Shown here: positions 38,693 to 49,885 of the stretch, one piece after another
Layout of the letters: the number at the start of each line of letters is the position of its first letter
Numbering within the stretch: the first letter of the stretch is position 1
Assembly: GCA_033675545.1 (NCBI GenBank)
Contig: JAWDGP010005804.1
Coordinates: 73,501 to 137,500, forward strand
Length of the DNA stretch: 64,000 bases
Origin: Elysia crispata
Taxonomy: Eukaryota; Mollusca; Gastropoda; Plakobranchidae
Direction: 5' to 3'
Position numbers and translations under genes: made by a program
The notes under the pieces: model-generated
What the model saw: the letters and a program-made list of their open reading frames with translations, nothing else
What the model was told of the DNA's origin: nothing
Database searches by the model: none

Positions 38693-39935
38693 AAAGAAAA
38701 ATGACATAGCATGTTATCTTGTGGTGCATAGCATGTTATATCTCGTGGTAGATAACATGCTATGTACCACAAGATCCACGAGATAACATGCTATGTACCA
38801 CGAGATCCACGAGATAACATGCTATGTACCACGAGATCCACGAGATAACATGCTATCTCGTGGATCTCGTGGTGCATAGCATGTTATCTCGTGGTACATA
38901 GCATGTTATCTCGTGTGCATAGATATCTTGTGGTACATAGCATGTTATCTCGTGTGCATAGATATCTTGTGGTACATAGCATGTTATCTCGTGGTACATA
39001 GCATGTTATCTCGTGGTACATAGCATGTTATCTCGTGGTACATAGCATGTTATCTCGTGTGCATAGATATCTTGTGGTACATAGCATGTTATCTCGTGGT
39101 ACATAGCATGTTATCTCGTGGTACATGGCATGTTATCTCTTGTGGTACATAGCATGTTAGCTCTTGTGGTACATATCAAGTTACCTCTTGGTACATACAT
39201 AGCATGTTAGCTCTTGTGGTACATAGCAAGTTACGTTGTGGTACATACATAGCATGTTAGCTCTTGAGGTACATAGCAAGTTATCTTGTGGTACATACAT
39301 AGCATGTTGGCTCTTGTGGTACATAGCAAGTTATCTTGTGGTACATACATAGCATGTTGGCTCTTGTGGTACATAGCAAGTTATCTTGTGGTACATACAT
39401 AGCATGTTATCTCTTGTGGTACATACATAGCATGTTGGCTCTTGTGGTACATAGCAAGTTATCTTGTGGTACATACATAGCATGTTAGCTCTTGTGGCAC
39501 ATGGAAAGTTATCTTGTGGTACATACATAGCATGTTGGCTCTTGTGGTACATAGCAAGTTATCTTGTGGTACATACATAGCATGTTGGCTCTTGTGGTAC
39601 ATAGCAAGTTATCTTGTGGTACATACATAGCATGTTGGCTCTTGTGGTACATACATAGCATGTTGGCTCTTGTGGTACATAGCAAGTTATCTTGTGGTAC
39701 ATACATAGCATGTTGGCTCTTGTGGTACATAGCAAGTTATCTTGTGGTACATACATAGCATGTTGGCTCTTGTGGTACATACATAGCATGTTGGCTCTTG
39801 TGGTACATACATAGCATGTTGGCTCTTGTGGTACATAGCAAGTTATCTTGTGGTACATACATAGCATGTTGGCTCTTGTGGTACATAGCAAGTTATCTTG
39901 TGGTACATACATAGCATGTTATCTCTTGTGGTATA
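38693..39935. repeat. 22/50-bp minisatellite with an inverted block
   Basis: The basic unit is GTGGTACATAGCATGTTATCTC (22 bp). From ~38752 to ~38855 three 31-bp units run in the opposite orientation, and the array then reverts, creating a long dyad centred near 38857. From ~39230 on, the unit is a 50-bp dimer (22-bp CAAGTTATCTT type plus 28-bp CATACATAGCATGTTGGCTCTT type). Since 50 is not a multiple of three and no frame carries a stop, all frames stay open. The apparent proteins are artefacts. Confidence 0.93.
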
Positions 39936-40116
39936 AAGAAATATAGACCTCCTACCGCTGATTCATAAGGTCTCTATAAAAAAAAATGACACTTTATTAA
40001 AAGATATGTTTCACTCTCGTCATTAAAAAAGCCTGTCATTTTTAATGAGGTCCAAAAGTGACGGCTGATCAGGAAAATAGTCCAACGAATAAAAAAAAAA
40101 AAAAAAAAAAAAAGAA
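39936..40116. repeat. Conserved tail following the minisatellite, copy 1
   Basis: The segment from AATATAGACCTCCTACCGCT to a poly-A tract is about 65% identical by eye to 40478-40640. Shared blocks include GTTAAAAAAGCCT.TCAT, AGGTCCAA.AGT and CTGATCAGG/CTTAACAGGG. Confidence 0.6.
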
Positions 40117-40477
40117 AACTGACATAGCATATTAGCTTGTGATGCAAGGCATGTTATCTTGTGGTACATAGCATGTCATATGGTTTATGGCATGTTATCT
40201 TATGGTACATAGCATGTTATCTTGTGGTAAATAGCATGTTACCTTATGGTACATAGCATGTTATCTTGTGGTAAATAGCATGTTACCTTATGGTACATAG
40301 CATGTTTTCTTGTGGTAAATAGCATGTTACCTTATGGTACATAGCATGTTTTCTTGTGGTAAATAGCATGTTACCTTATGGTACATAGCATGTTATCTTG
40401 TGGTAAATAGCATGTTACCTTATGGTACATAGCATTTTATCTTTTGTTACATAACATGTTAACTTATGGTACACAAT
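40117..40477. repeat. Second, shorter array of the same minisatellite family
   Basis: Alternating TAGCATGTTATCTTGTGGTA and AATAGCATGTTACCTTATGG half-units (~44 bp dimer). It opens with the same GAAAACTGACATAGCAT context as the first array (GAAAAATGACATAGCAT). Confidence 0.9.
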
Positions 40478-40640
40478 AATATAGACTTCCTTGAATCGCT
40501 CATTTATTATAGAGCCTTCCCCCCAAAAAATTATGACTACACTCTATAAAAAGTATCCGTTTTACCTAATCGTTAAAAAAAGCCTTTCATCCTTAAAATT
40601 AGGTCCAACAGTAACCGCTTAACAGGGAAATGTAAGAACG
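40478..40640. repeat. Conserved tail following the minisatellite, copy 2
   Basis: Homologous to 39936-40095. Array plus tail is therefore a duplicated unit, as in non-autonomous elements that carry internal tandem repeats. Confidence 0.55.
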
Positions 40641-40840
40641 GACAATACAACGAAAACGAACAAGGAACACCGCTGCAGATCGACTTGGCCAGAAGGACGC
40701 TAAAAACTGAGGGCGATTTACGGGCGTGATTTACATAGCTATCCCCACAATATTTACTTGGAGAGCTAAAAAAAAATGAAAAGTGCAATTTAAATCATGC
40801 TGAAAGTAATTATGAATAATTTATGAAAAATATGATGATG
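40641..40840. other. Unique spacer
   Basis: Nothing recognisable. Confidence 0.5.
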
Positions 40841-42250
40841 AGAAGAGGAGGAGGATGGTTATGATGATGACGATGATGGTTATGAGGATGATGAAGATGG
40901 TGATGATGATGATGATGATGATGATTAAGATGATGATGATGATTAAGATGATGATGATGATTATGAGGATGATGATGATTATGAGGATGATGATGACGAA
41001 GATGGTTATGATGATTATGAGGATGATGATGACGAAGTTGGTTATGAGGATGATGATGACGATGATGATTATGAGGATGATGATGTAGATGGTTATGAGG
41101 AGGATGATGATGATGATGATGTAGATGGTTATGAGGAGGATGATGATGATGATGACGAAGATGGTTATGAGGATGATGATGATGATGATTATAAGGATGA
41201 TGATGATGATGATATTATGATGATTATGAGGATGATGATGGTTATGAGGATGATGATTATGATGATGATGATGACGATGATAGTTATGAGGATAATGAAG
41301 ATGGTTATGATGATAATGAAGATGGTTATGATGATAATGAAGATGGTTATGATGATAATGAAGATGGTTATGATGATAATGAAGATGGTTATGATGATAA
41401 TGGAGATGGTTATGATGATAATGGAGATGGTTATGATGATAATGGAGATGGTTATGATGATAATGGATGCTGGTTATGATGATTATGATAGTTATGAGGA
41501 TGATGATCATGATGATGATGGTGATTATGAGGATGATGATGACGAAGATGGTTATGATGATGATGATGATGATGATGACGAAGATGATGGTTATGAGGAT
41601 GATTATGATAACGAAGATGATGATGATGGTGGTTATGATGATAACGAAGATGATGATGATGGTGGTTATGAAGATGGTTATGATGATAATGATGATAGTT
41701 ATGAAGATGATGATTATGATGATGATGTGGATGATGGTTATGAGGATGATGATTATGATCATGAGGAGGAGAAGGAGAAGGAGGAGTATTGAGGATGATG
41801 TCGATGATGGTTATGAGGATGATGATTATGATGATGAGGAGGAGGAGGAGAAGGAGGAGTATTGAGGATGATGTCGATGATGGTTATGATGATGAGGAGG
41901 AGGAGTATTGAGGATGATGTCGATGATGGTTATGATGATAATGATGATAGTTATGAAGATGATGATTATGATGATGATGTGGATGATGGTTATGAGGATG
42001 ATGATTATGATGATGAGGAGGAGAAGAAGGAGGAGTATTGAGGATGATGTCGATGATGGTTATGATGATGATGGTTATGATGAGGAGGAGAAGGAGGAGT
42101 ATTGAGGATGATGTCGATGATGGTTATGAGGATGATGATTATGATGATGAGGAGGAGGAGGAGAAGGAGGAGGAGAAGGAGGAGTATTGATGATGTCGAT
42201 GATGGTTATGAGGATGATGATTATGATGAGGAGTAGGAGGAGTATTGAGG
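40841..42250. repeat. Degenerate (GAT)n array with internal minisatellites
   Basis: GAT/TAT/GAG triplets. Sub-blocks are a 21-bp unit ATGATGATAATGAAGATGGTT repeated about nine times (~41290-41470) and a ~70-110 bp unit containing GAGGAGTATTGAGGATGATGTC repeated about six times (~41760-42250). Met-Asp-rich and Ile-His-rich ORFs on both strands are artefacts. Confidence 0.93.
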
Positions 42251-42714
42251 ATGATGATAATATATTATGGTTCGAGGATAATGAGGACCACTAAGACAAG
42301 AAGAAGGGAGACGATGATATTCACGATAGGAACAAAAAAAACTTGGACAAGGATAACATGACCAATGACAAAAAGAACGAACACTTGAACAAGAATAACC
42401 AAAACGAGGACCTAAACAAAGGACATGAAAATAAGAACGACGAAAAGGAGGCCTTTCTCATGGAGAAAGCAAGATCAAAGTAAGGACTAAGACAAGAACA
42501 AAAATTAGGAATAAGACTTGGGACATAAATACAAGGACAGCGATAACAAGAATTTTACCAATGGGAATAAAAGCATCAAAATCGATGACTAAGACAATAA
42601 GGACGACAACAGTCACAACGAGGACTTTTTACAGGAACAATAACGAGGATGGCAACAACAAAAACTAAGAAAAAAAGGAGGACAAAAACAGACTCAAACA
42701 AGAACAATAAAAAA
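42251..42714. repeat. Degraded purine-rich repeat
   Basis: Irregular AACGAGGAC/ACAAGAAC motifs, apparently decayed relatives of the arrays on either side. Confidence 0.6.
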
Positions 42715-43460
42715 AATGACGAAAACGAGGATTTTAAAATGGGGATAAAAGCAAGGACTAAGATAAGGACCACAAAAACAAGGACGTCGAAAACGAGGAC
42801 CAAGACAAGAACAACGAAAACGAGGATTTTAAAATGGCGATAAAAGCAAGGACGACGAACACGACGATTTTAAAATGGCGATAAAAGCAAGGACGACGAA
42901 AACGAGAATTTTAAAATGGTGATAAAAGCATGGACGAAGAACACGACGATTTTAAAATGGCGATAAAAGCAAGGACGACGAAAACGATTTTAAAATGGTG
43001 ATAAAAGCAAGGACGAAGAACACGACAATTTTAAAATGGCGATAAAAGCAAGGACGACGAAAACGAGGATTTTAAAATGGCGATAAAAGCAAGGACGACG
43101 AAAACGATTTTAAAATGGTGATAAAAGCAAGGACGAAGAACACGACAATTTTAAAATGGCGATAAAAGCAAGGACGACGAAAACGAGGATTTTAAAATGG
43201 CGATAAAAGCATGGACGAAGAACACGACAATTTTAAAATGGCGATAAAAGCAAGGACGACGAAAACGAGGATTTTAAAATGGCGATAAAAGCAAGGACGA
43301 AGAACACGACGATTTTAAAATGGCGATAAAAGCAAGGACGAAGAACACGATTTTAAAATGGTGATAAAAGCAAGGACGACGAACACGACGATTTTAAAAT
43401 GGCGATAAAGGCAAGGACGACGAACACGACGATTTTAAAATGGCGATAAAAGCAAGGACT
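42715..43460. repeat. 41-bp minisatellite
   Basis: Unit GATAAAAGCAAGGACGACGA then ACACGACGATTTTAAAATGGC, about 18 copies. Two alternating variants (AACGAGGATT and ACACGACGATT), with some units 3 bp shorter. Confidence 0.93.
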
Positions 43461-43665
43461 AAGATAAGGACCACAAGAAGAAGGGCGACAAAAACGAGGA
43501 CCACGACAAGAACGAAAACACGGACGACAAAAATGAGGATCACGACAAGAACAAAAAAAAGGACGACAAAAACGAGGGCCACGACAAGAACGAAAACAAG
43601 GACATAAAAAACGAGGGCCACGACAAGAACGAAAACAAGGACATAAAAAACGAGGAACCAATAGG
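43461..43665. repeat. 39-bp minisatellite
   Basis: Four to five copies of a unit with CACGACAAGAACGAAAACAA, the landmark recurring every 39 bp at ~43502, 43541, 43580 and 43619. Confidence 0.88.
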
Positions 43666-43959
43666 AATAAAATCCTTAATGATTCTAATGGTGAGGGTAA
43701 TGATACTCAGTGTGATGGAGACGATTGACAATCTATAGGGAAGGAAATAATTCTTGGAAATGTACATGGTGAGGAGAATGAGGAGGTTGGTTGTGATAAA
43801 TGTGGTAATGGTCGTTGTGGTGGTGATGATAAAAATGATACTGAAGATGATGAAGATGGTGATAAGTAATGATTGCGATGCTGGTGGTTTTGATCGTGAT
43901 GATAAGTATGATGGTGATAATAGTGAGGAGGAGGACCGAGGTGATGGTAGTTTGTTGAT

Positions 43960-45190
43960 GAGGATGAGGTGGGTGATAATGATGATAATGACGTGGATAA
44001 TGATGATGATGACGATGATGATGATGATGATGACGATGACGTGGACGACGATGATGAGGTGAATGATGATGATATGGATGGCGATGATGACAATGATGAT
44101 GATGATGGATAATGATGGCGATGATGAGGTGGGTGATGATGATGATAATGACGTGGATAATGATGATGACGATGATGACGATGAGGTGGATGACGATGAG
44201 GTGAATGATGATGATGATATGGATGGCGATGATGACAGTGATGATGATGATGATGGATAATAATGGCGATGATGATAAGGTGGGTGATGATGATGATAGT
44301 GACGTGGATAATGATGATGATGACGATGACGATAATGATGATGATGATGACGATGAAGTGGATGACGATGATGAGGTGAATGATGATGATATGGATGGCG
44401 ATGATGACAATGATGATGATGATGATGGATAATGACGGCGATGATGATGAGGTGGGTGATGATGATGAGGTGGGTGATGATGATAATGACGTGGATAATG
44501 ATAATGACGATGATGAGGTGGATGACGATGAGGTGAATGATGATGATGATATGGATGGCGATGATGACAATGATGATGACGATGATGATGGATAATAATG
44601 GCGATGATGATAAGGTGGGTGATGATAGTGACGTGGATAATGATGATGATGATGACGATAATGTTGATGATGATGATGATGACGATGAAGTGGATGACGA
44701 TGAGGTGAATGATGATATGGATGGCGATGGTGACAATGATGATGATGATGATGATGGTGGTGGATGATGGCGATGATGATGAGGTGGGTGATGATGATGA
44801 TAATGACGTGGAGAATGATGATGATGATGATGATGATGACGATGATGACGATGAGGTGGATGACGATGATGAGGTGAATGATGATGATGATACGGATGGC
44901 GATGATGACGATGATGGTGGATGATGAGGTGGGTGATGATGATAATGACGTGGATAATAATGGTGATGATGACGATGATGAGGTGAATGATGATGATGAT
45001 ATGGATGGCGATGATGACAATGATGATGGTGATGAGAATGATGATGATGATGATTATGAAGGTGAAGACAATGATGATGAGGAGGAGGAGGAAGTGGCTG
45101 ATGATGATGAAGTGCATGACGATGAAGATGAGGTGCATGACGATGAAGATGAGGTGCATGACGATGATGAAATTGAAAATGATTATGATT
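43960..45190. repeat. (GAT/GAC)n higher-order repeat, unit ~110-175 bp
   Basis: The landmark ATATGGATGGCGATGATGAC recurs (with variants) at roughly 44072, 44218, 44389, 44548, 44716, 44891 and 45000. GACGTGGATAATGATG and GAGGTGGATGACGATGA keep the same order in each unit, so blocks rather than single triplets were amplified. Asp-rich and Ser/His-rich frames are artefacts. Confidence 0.9.
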
Positions 45191-45548
45191 GTGAAAATGC
45201 AGAATAATTTATGGTAAGTATCGAGTAATCGAGCCCTACACACTTAAACTTGTGTAAAAGCTAAATTAAAACTAATCGCGGTCACTAGCACCAATTTTGC
45301 GCTCTAAATAACGAAACCTCACTTGCTGCGAAAGATACTGATCTTTCGCTGAAACAGGATGAAAAACAAAAAATATCTGTATGAGTAGCATTGCAGGTTT
45401 GAAAAAAATGGGTGTTCTACCTTCCCTCCTCAACTAATGCATCAGTTTTTAGCGTCCTTTTCCGAGTTTACGGGATACGAAGCCACGCCAGGGACTCGTT
45501 TTCCAGCATGGGCCTTGTCTGCAATCGGCCTGGCCCCTCTAACTATAG
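45191..45548. other. Unique spacer
   Basis: No gene or repeat recognised. Confidence 0.5.
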
Positions 45549-45827
<279 letters not shown>

Positions 45828-46045
45828 AACGAAAAAATCGTTGAAAGTCGTGTAGACGAAAAAAAAAACCAGAAAAGAAATTTTCCTAACTAAACATCAG
45901 TTCAATACACTTCCCTGTTACAGTGAGGACAAAGCAGTTAAGTTTTTAGCTAAGGCTTTCCCACCTTCTCCCCTAAAAAAATATATATATATATATAAAC
46001 CAAAACAAAACAAAACTTTCAAGGCTATTAAAAAATAATCTAAAA

Positions 46046-46404
46046 AATCCCTACTGCCCATCAGGCTAGCGGACGGAAAGAGACGCCTTACCCTCTCTTT
46101 TAACAGGCTAATCCTGCCCCGCTACCGACAGAATCCCTACTGCCCATCAGGCTAGCGGACGGAAAGAGACGCCTTACCCTCTCTTTTAACAGGCTAGTCC
46201 TGCCCCGCTACCGACAGAATCCCTACTGCCCATCAGGCTAGCGGACGGAAAGAGACGCCTTACCCTCTCTTTTAACAGGCTAGTCCTGCCCCGCTACCGA
46301 CAGAATCCCTACTGCCCATCAGGCTAGCGGACGGAAAGAGACGCCTTACCCTCTCTTTTAACAGGCTAGTCCTGCCCCGCTACCGAAAAAATTTCTACTG
46401 CCCA
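46046..46404. repeat. 86-bp tandem repeat, four copies plus a fragment
   Basis: Units start at 46046, 46132, 46218 and 46304, each beginning AATCCCTACTGCCCATCAGG. Copies are nearly identical (one A/G difference near the end of unit 1), indicating very recent amplification. Higher GC than the surroundings. Confidence 0.97.
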
Positions 46405-47989
46405 GGAGGGAAAGTCTATGTCGCTTGATAAAGCTCTGGACAAATAAACAGGGGAGAAATGGGGAGCGACAAGCTCTGTTGAGAAATGAATAGGGGAGGG
46501 ACTCAAGCTGTGTTGACAAATACATGTATGTATCATTGGGAAAGGCTGGCGTTTTGTACACAAAAAGGTGGAGACTGGGAAGAGACTGGAGCTTTGTACA
46601 CAAAATAAGGTGGGGATAGGATAGAGCAACACCAGCCCGCCACAAGGGGACAGCCGAAGCTCCGTACTTTTTATAGTGTACCTAGAAAAGGTGTAAGGAG
46701 AAGCAGAAAGCACTCGCCAACAAACAGACCCTGCAGAAATTAAATGCGTTGACGACGTCGATTTCAAAAGGAACCGCCCACTCAAATAAGAAAACTAGAA
46801 GTTATTCTTCACAACAGTAAAGAAGACAGAGCACTGGAAACAATTGTATCATTAAACATTTTCATATCTTTTCAAACAGCAAGTTGTAAATTTTTCTTTG
46901 AAGCTTTATTCGCGATGCGCACTGCCGAGCCTTTTTTCCCATTTGAACGACTATAAAAATTATCTTTACATCTCAAGTCAATATTTAAATTCCACCCTAG
47001 GACATTTGCCCTAACTTGTAAGAACTTCACGAACCAGGTGAACTACATTGCTTTTATTTATCCCTCCTTAAGTACCTTCTCGTCAGTAGTAATGCACTTT
47101 ATATCACATAAAGTCTTGAATTAGCCTTTGACTTGATATTTAGCTACCAATAGAGAACCAGGAGAAAGAAAGCGTAAATGTGGAAGTTAAAATAGTTTTG
47201 CGTTTAGAGAGAACTCAGACAAGATTTACGAGAGAAAGCTTTGAAGATACGTCCACACTTAGCGTTGTGTAGCAGAAAAGACTGGGAGGATTTAACACAT
47301 CGTCATGTCAGACTCTAAACATGGTTAGTTTACAAGAAGATTTTGGGGTAAACAGTGAAGAAAGCCTGTTAGCGGCATTGGGTTGAGCTACTGAAACTGG
47401 TACCAAGTAGAATCTTCATACGGAGGGGGAACGGACATCTATGTACATGGCTGTGTTCGTTAACAATATAAGGAAATCTATTTTTGTTATTCAACGACAC
47501 CGAGAGAACAGCCACCACTATTAACATTAAGAGATGCGAACCAAGAAACGCTTTTATATAACCTTGATATAGAAAAAAGGACCATATCTTACAAGAGAAA
47601 GATTGGAACGTAGGGGAAAAAAAACTTGAAGGTAAACTTTGCAAGAGAAGTGTTGCTAGAGGAATATGAATAGGAATGAACGCAACCTGCTCTAAAAGTG
47701 CACTTTTCAAGAAAGAGCCACCGTGAATGGAACAAACACCTGTGTATGTTGTGAAGAATTTTTCTTCCTTTTTGATTTGGTAAGCAGCAAACTCTCTAAA
47801 TTTGCTGAGGCAATTTGATTTCATGGTAAGCTATTTGGTTTGTGTATATTATTATTCAAGTCCATTAATTCACCGCCAAATTTAGCATATAAATACATGT
47901 TTGGCATATAAAATGTGTCGCCGGTAAAAAAATTTCCAACAATCTCATGGTCTCCAAGACTGCGAAAGCAGATTAATAGATCTTCCTAT
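46405..47989. other. Non-coding region
   Basis: Several 95-151 codon frames exist but none has recognisable similarity or splice support. ATGTCAGACTCTAAACATG followed by GTTAGT at ~47305 could be a first exon, but nothing downstream joins it convincingly. Confidence 0.45.
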
Positions 47990-48133
47990 TTTCAGCCCCG
48001 GATGCAACGACTAGGCGTCACCACAGGAACCCGTCAAGCCCCCACCATCAGATTGTCCGAGCCATTGATCTAGCCAAGAATGTCTGGGTTGTAAGCCCAA
48101 CGCTCTACCAACTGAGCTAGGAGCTTTTAAAGG
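47990..48133 (-). repeat. tRNA-Val(TAC)-like SINE head or tRNA pseudogene
   Basis: On the minus strand the A box TAGCTCAGTTGGTAGAGC (48102-48119) is intact. An anticodon arm TTGGG-CTTACAA-CCCAG follows, with anticodon TAC at 48091-48093. The T arm is not canonical (GGCTAGATCAATGG in place of GGTTCGAATCC) and the acceptor stem does not pair. A functional tRNA is therefore unlikely, and a tRNA-derived SINE or relic is the better reading. Confidence 0.6.
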
Positions 48134-48244
48134 GAACTCGCCACCTCTCTTCCGTTATCTTACATTGAAGCTGATCTAACATGAATCAAGGATTTTAATT
48201 GTGTTTGCCATCGATTTGTGTATACAGCTGAAGAAAATCCATTA

Positions 48245-49307
48245 ATATAGATTTGCTAAAGGGGCAAGGCCAGGTTGTACTCCGTCTCCACATCTCTTGA
48301 GCATAATTATGCACAGAAAATCAAGAGAGAAGCAGACATAGAAGACATGGGAGTAAATATTGCTGGTAGAAACCTGTCAAATTTACGTTACACAGACGAC
48401 ATGGGATTACTGGCGGAAACACTACAGGCTCTAAGGGGATCCTGAACAGGGTAGACCGATTGGAAAGGCAGCTGGGCTGGACTTAAATTCAAAGAATACA
48501 AAGATTATGCATGTTGCAGGCAAATATAACACTAGACAGTACCAGATTACGCTAAACCAAGACCTAGAAAAATGTCAAGGGCCTTAAATACCTTGGTTAA
48601 ATCAAGGCACTCGATGAAAGAAGTTCAAAAGACAAAGATGAGAATTGGAATGGCCAAGAACAGCTTGGATCAACTGAGCAATATTTGGAAAGACCACAGC
48701 TTACCAGCAGGCCTTAAGATAAAACTCACTTCGTCTTGTCTGGCCTGTGATGTTATACGGCTGCGAGGCATGGACAATTGAGAAAGATGATGAAAGTGGA
48801 AGCAGCAGAGCTGTGGTTTTACCGCACACTGCAGAGGGTCAAATGGATGGATATGCGCTCAAAGGAAAGCATACCGAATGAGTTGGGTACTACACGGAAG
48901 CTCCTAGTAATCATACAATGGAGGTAACTGAACTATGTTGGACACGCAATCCGTATTGAGAGAACTTACTTGTCCACTGTCCTCCTCGGTAAAGTGGAAG
49001 GAAAGAGCAACAGGACGGCCACCTGCATCACAAACATCAGTGGCAAGAAACTTCAGGAGGTGGCCAGACTTAGCCAAGATCGAGAGTGCTGGAGCTAGAA
49101 ACATCACAAACATCAGTGGCAAGAAACTTCAGGAGGTGGTCAGATTTAGCCAAGATTGAGAGTGCTGGAGCTAGAAACATCACAAACATCAGTGGCAAGA
49201 AACTTCAGGAGGTGGTCAGATTTAGCCAAGATTGAGAGTGCTGGAGGCAACTTGTGAGGACACCAAGAGCAGTGGCCAACACTGTTCCCGATGATGCCGA
49301 CAGATGA
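48245..49307 (+). mobile_element. RTE-like LINE relic, C-terminal half of reverse transcriptase
   Basis: Plus-strand fragments in shifting frames include NLRYTDDMGLL (RT motif C, normally FADD/YADD), RIGMAKNSLDQLSNIWKDHSL, a VLLYGCEAW-like segment, and GKVEGK. They end in VVRFSQD.ECWRQLVRTPRAVA...PDDADR. This block order is that of LINE ORFs often annotated as endonuclease-reverse transcriptase of RTE type. The N-terminal endonuclease is absent and the frame is broken many times. The tail contains a 76-bp segment in three tandem copies. Confidence 0.75.
49026..49250. repeat. 76-bp tandem triplication inside the LINE relic
   Basis: CATCACAAACATCAGTGGCA recurs at 49026, 49102 and 49178. Copies 2 and 3 are almost identical, so the duplication happened after the LINE was already decaying. 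Confidence 0.9.
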
Positions 49308-49564
49308 GAGATTTGCTATCTTTGAGGGAAGATAAATCTATTTTCACTAAACAAACGCATAGGTAAATATGTTCGTTAGAAGATTATGTCCTTGCAAAGG
49401 CATGATTGTCTTAACGAAGTCGCTTTCATTTTGGAGGGTGTAGGAATTTTTTTTCCTTTGCTTCTTGATGCCATCAGATGTGAGGTCTAGTTACTCTTGA
49501 CATGAAACAAATCCATGCAGATAATTTGAAGTTAAAGTAATATATCCAATATCCAATTTCCAGG

Positions 49565-49885
49565 CAACAGCGTCTATTATCAACCTGCAACTTTCCGGAC
49601 ATAACCACCACCCAATTTTTTCTTACAAATCGCCTAGATAGCTATCCCCAATTCCTCTTATTTAGAAACTTCAATAAGCACAGTGATATGTGGGAAAAAG
49701 CCATGAAAGAAATCAAAGATCAAACTCGGCTAAATGTAGAGATTGATAAAGCGTACATCTTAAAACCAGCATTGGAAGCCGCACGTCTCAATAACAAGAT
49801 GTGATCAAGAAATTATTGATGACCATTTTAGTTATGAACAGGTGAAGAAATCAAGAGAATGTGCAAAACAAACTCAATGAGCTTT
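49565..49885 (+). pseudogene. Exon-like open segment of unknown identity
   Basis: After an acceptor-like TTTCCAG a frame runs open for about 80 codons (…FPDITTTQFFLTNRLDSYPQ…, then MWEKAMKEIKDQTRL and ALEAARLNNK). A second protein-like open stretch in another frame follows (DDHFSYEQVKKS). Amino-acid composition and helix-like periodicity suggest former or present coding sequence. I do not recognise the family. No upstream exons were found, so it may be a gene fragment or part of an unrecognised element. Confidence 0.4.

Noticed and set aside
39331-39912. Repetitive Cys/Tyr-rich minus-strand ORFs (MYHKSQHAMYVPQ type)
   Set aside because: A 50-bp minisatellite with no stop in any frame gives the same peptide in rotating frames; no start, promoter or homology.
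40821-41762. 313-codon Ile-rich ORF resembling a membrane protein
   Set aside because: Reverse-strand reading of a degenerate GAT array.
43540-45243. 567- and 437-codon His/Ser-rich minus-strand ORFs
   Set aside because: Reverse-strand reading of GAT/GAC and 39-bp repeats; overlapping frames are equally open.
46046-46389. CRISPR-like array
   Set aside because: Whole 86-bp units repeat with no variable spacers, and the genome is eukaryotic.
48060-48133. Functional tRNA-Val gene
   Set aside because: The T arm lacks the GTTCGA loop and the acceptor stem does not pair, so only a tRNA-derived relic is supported.
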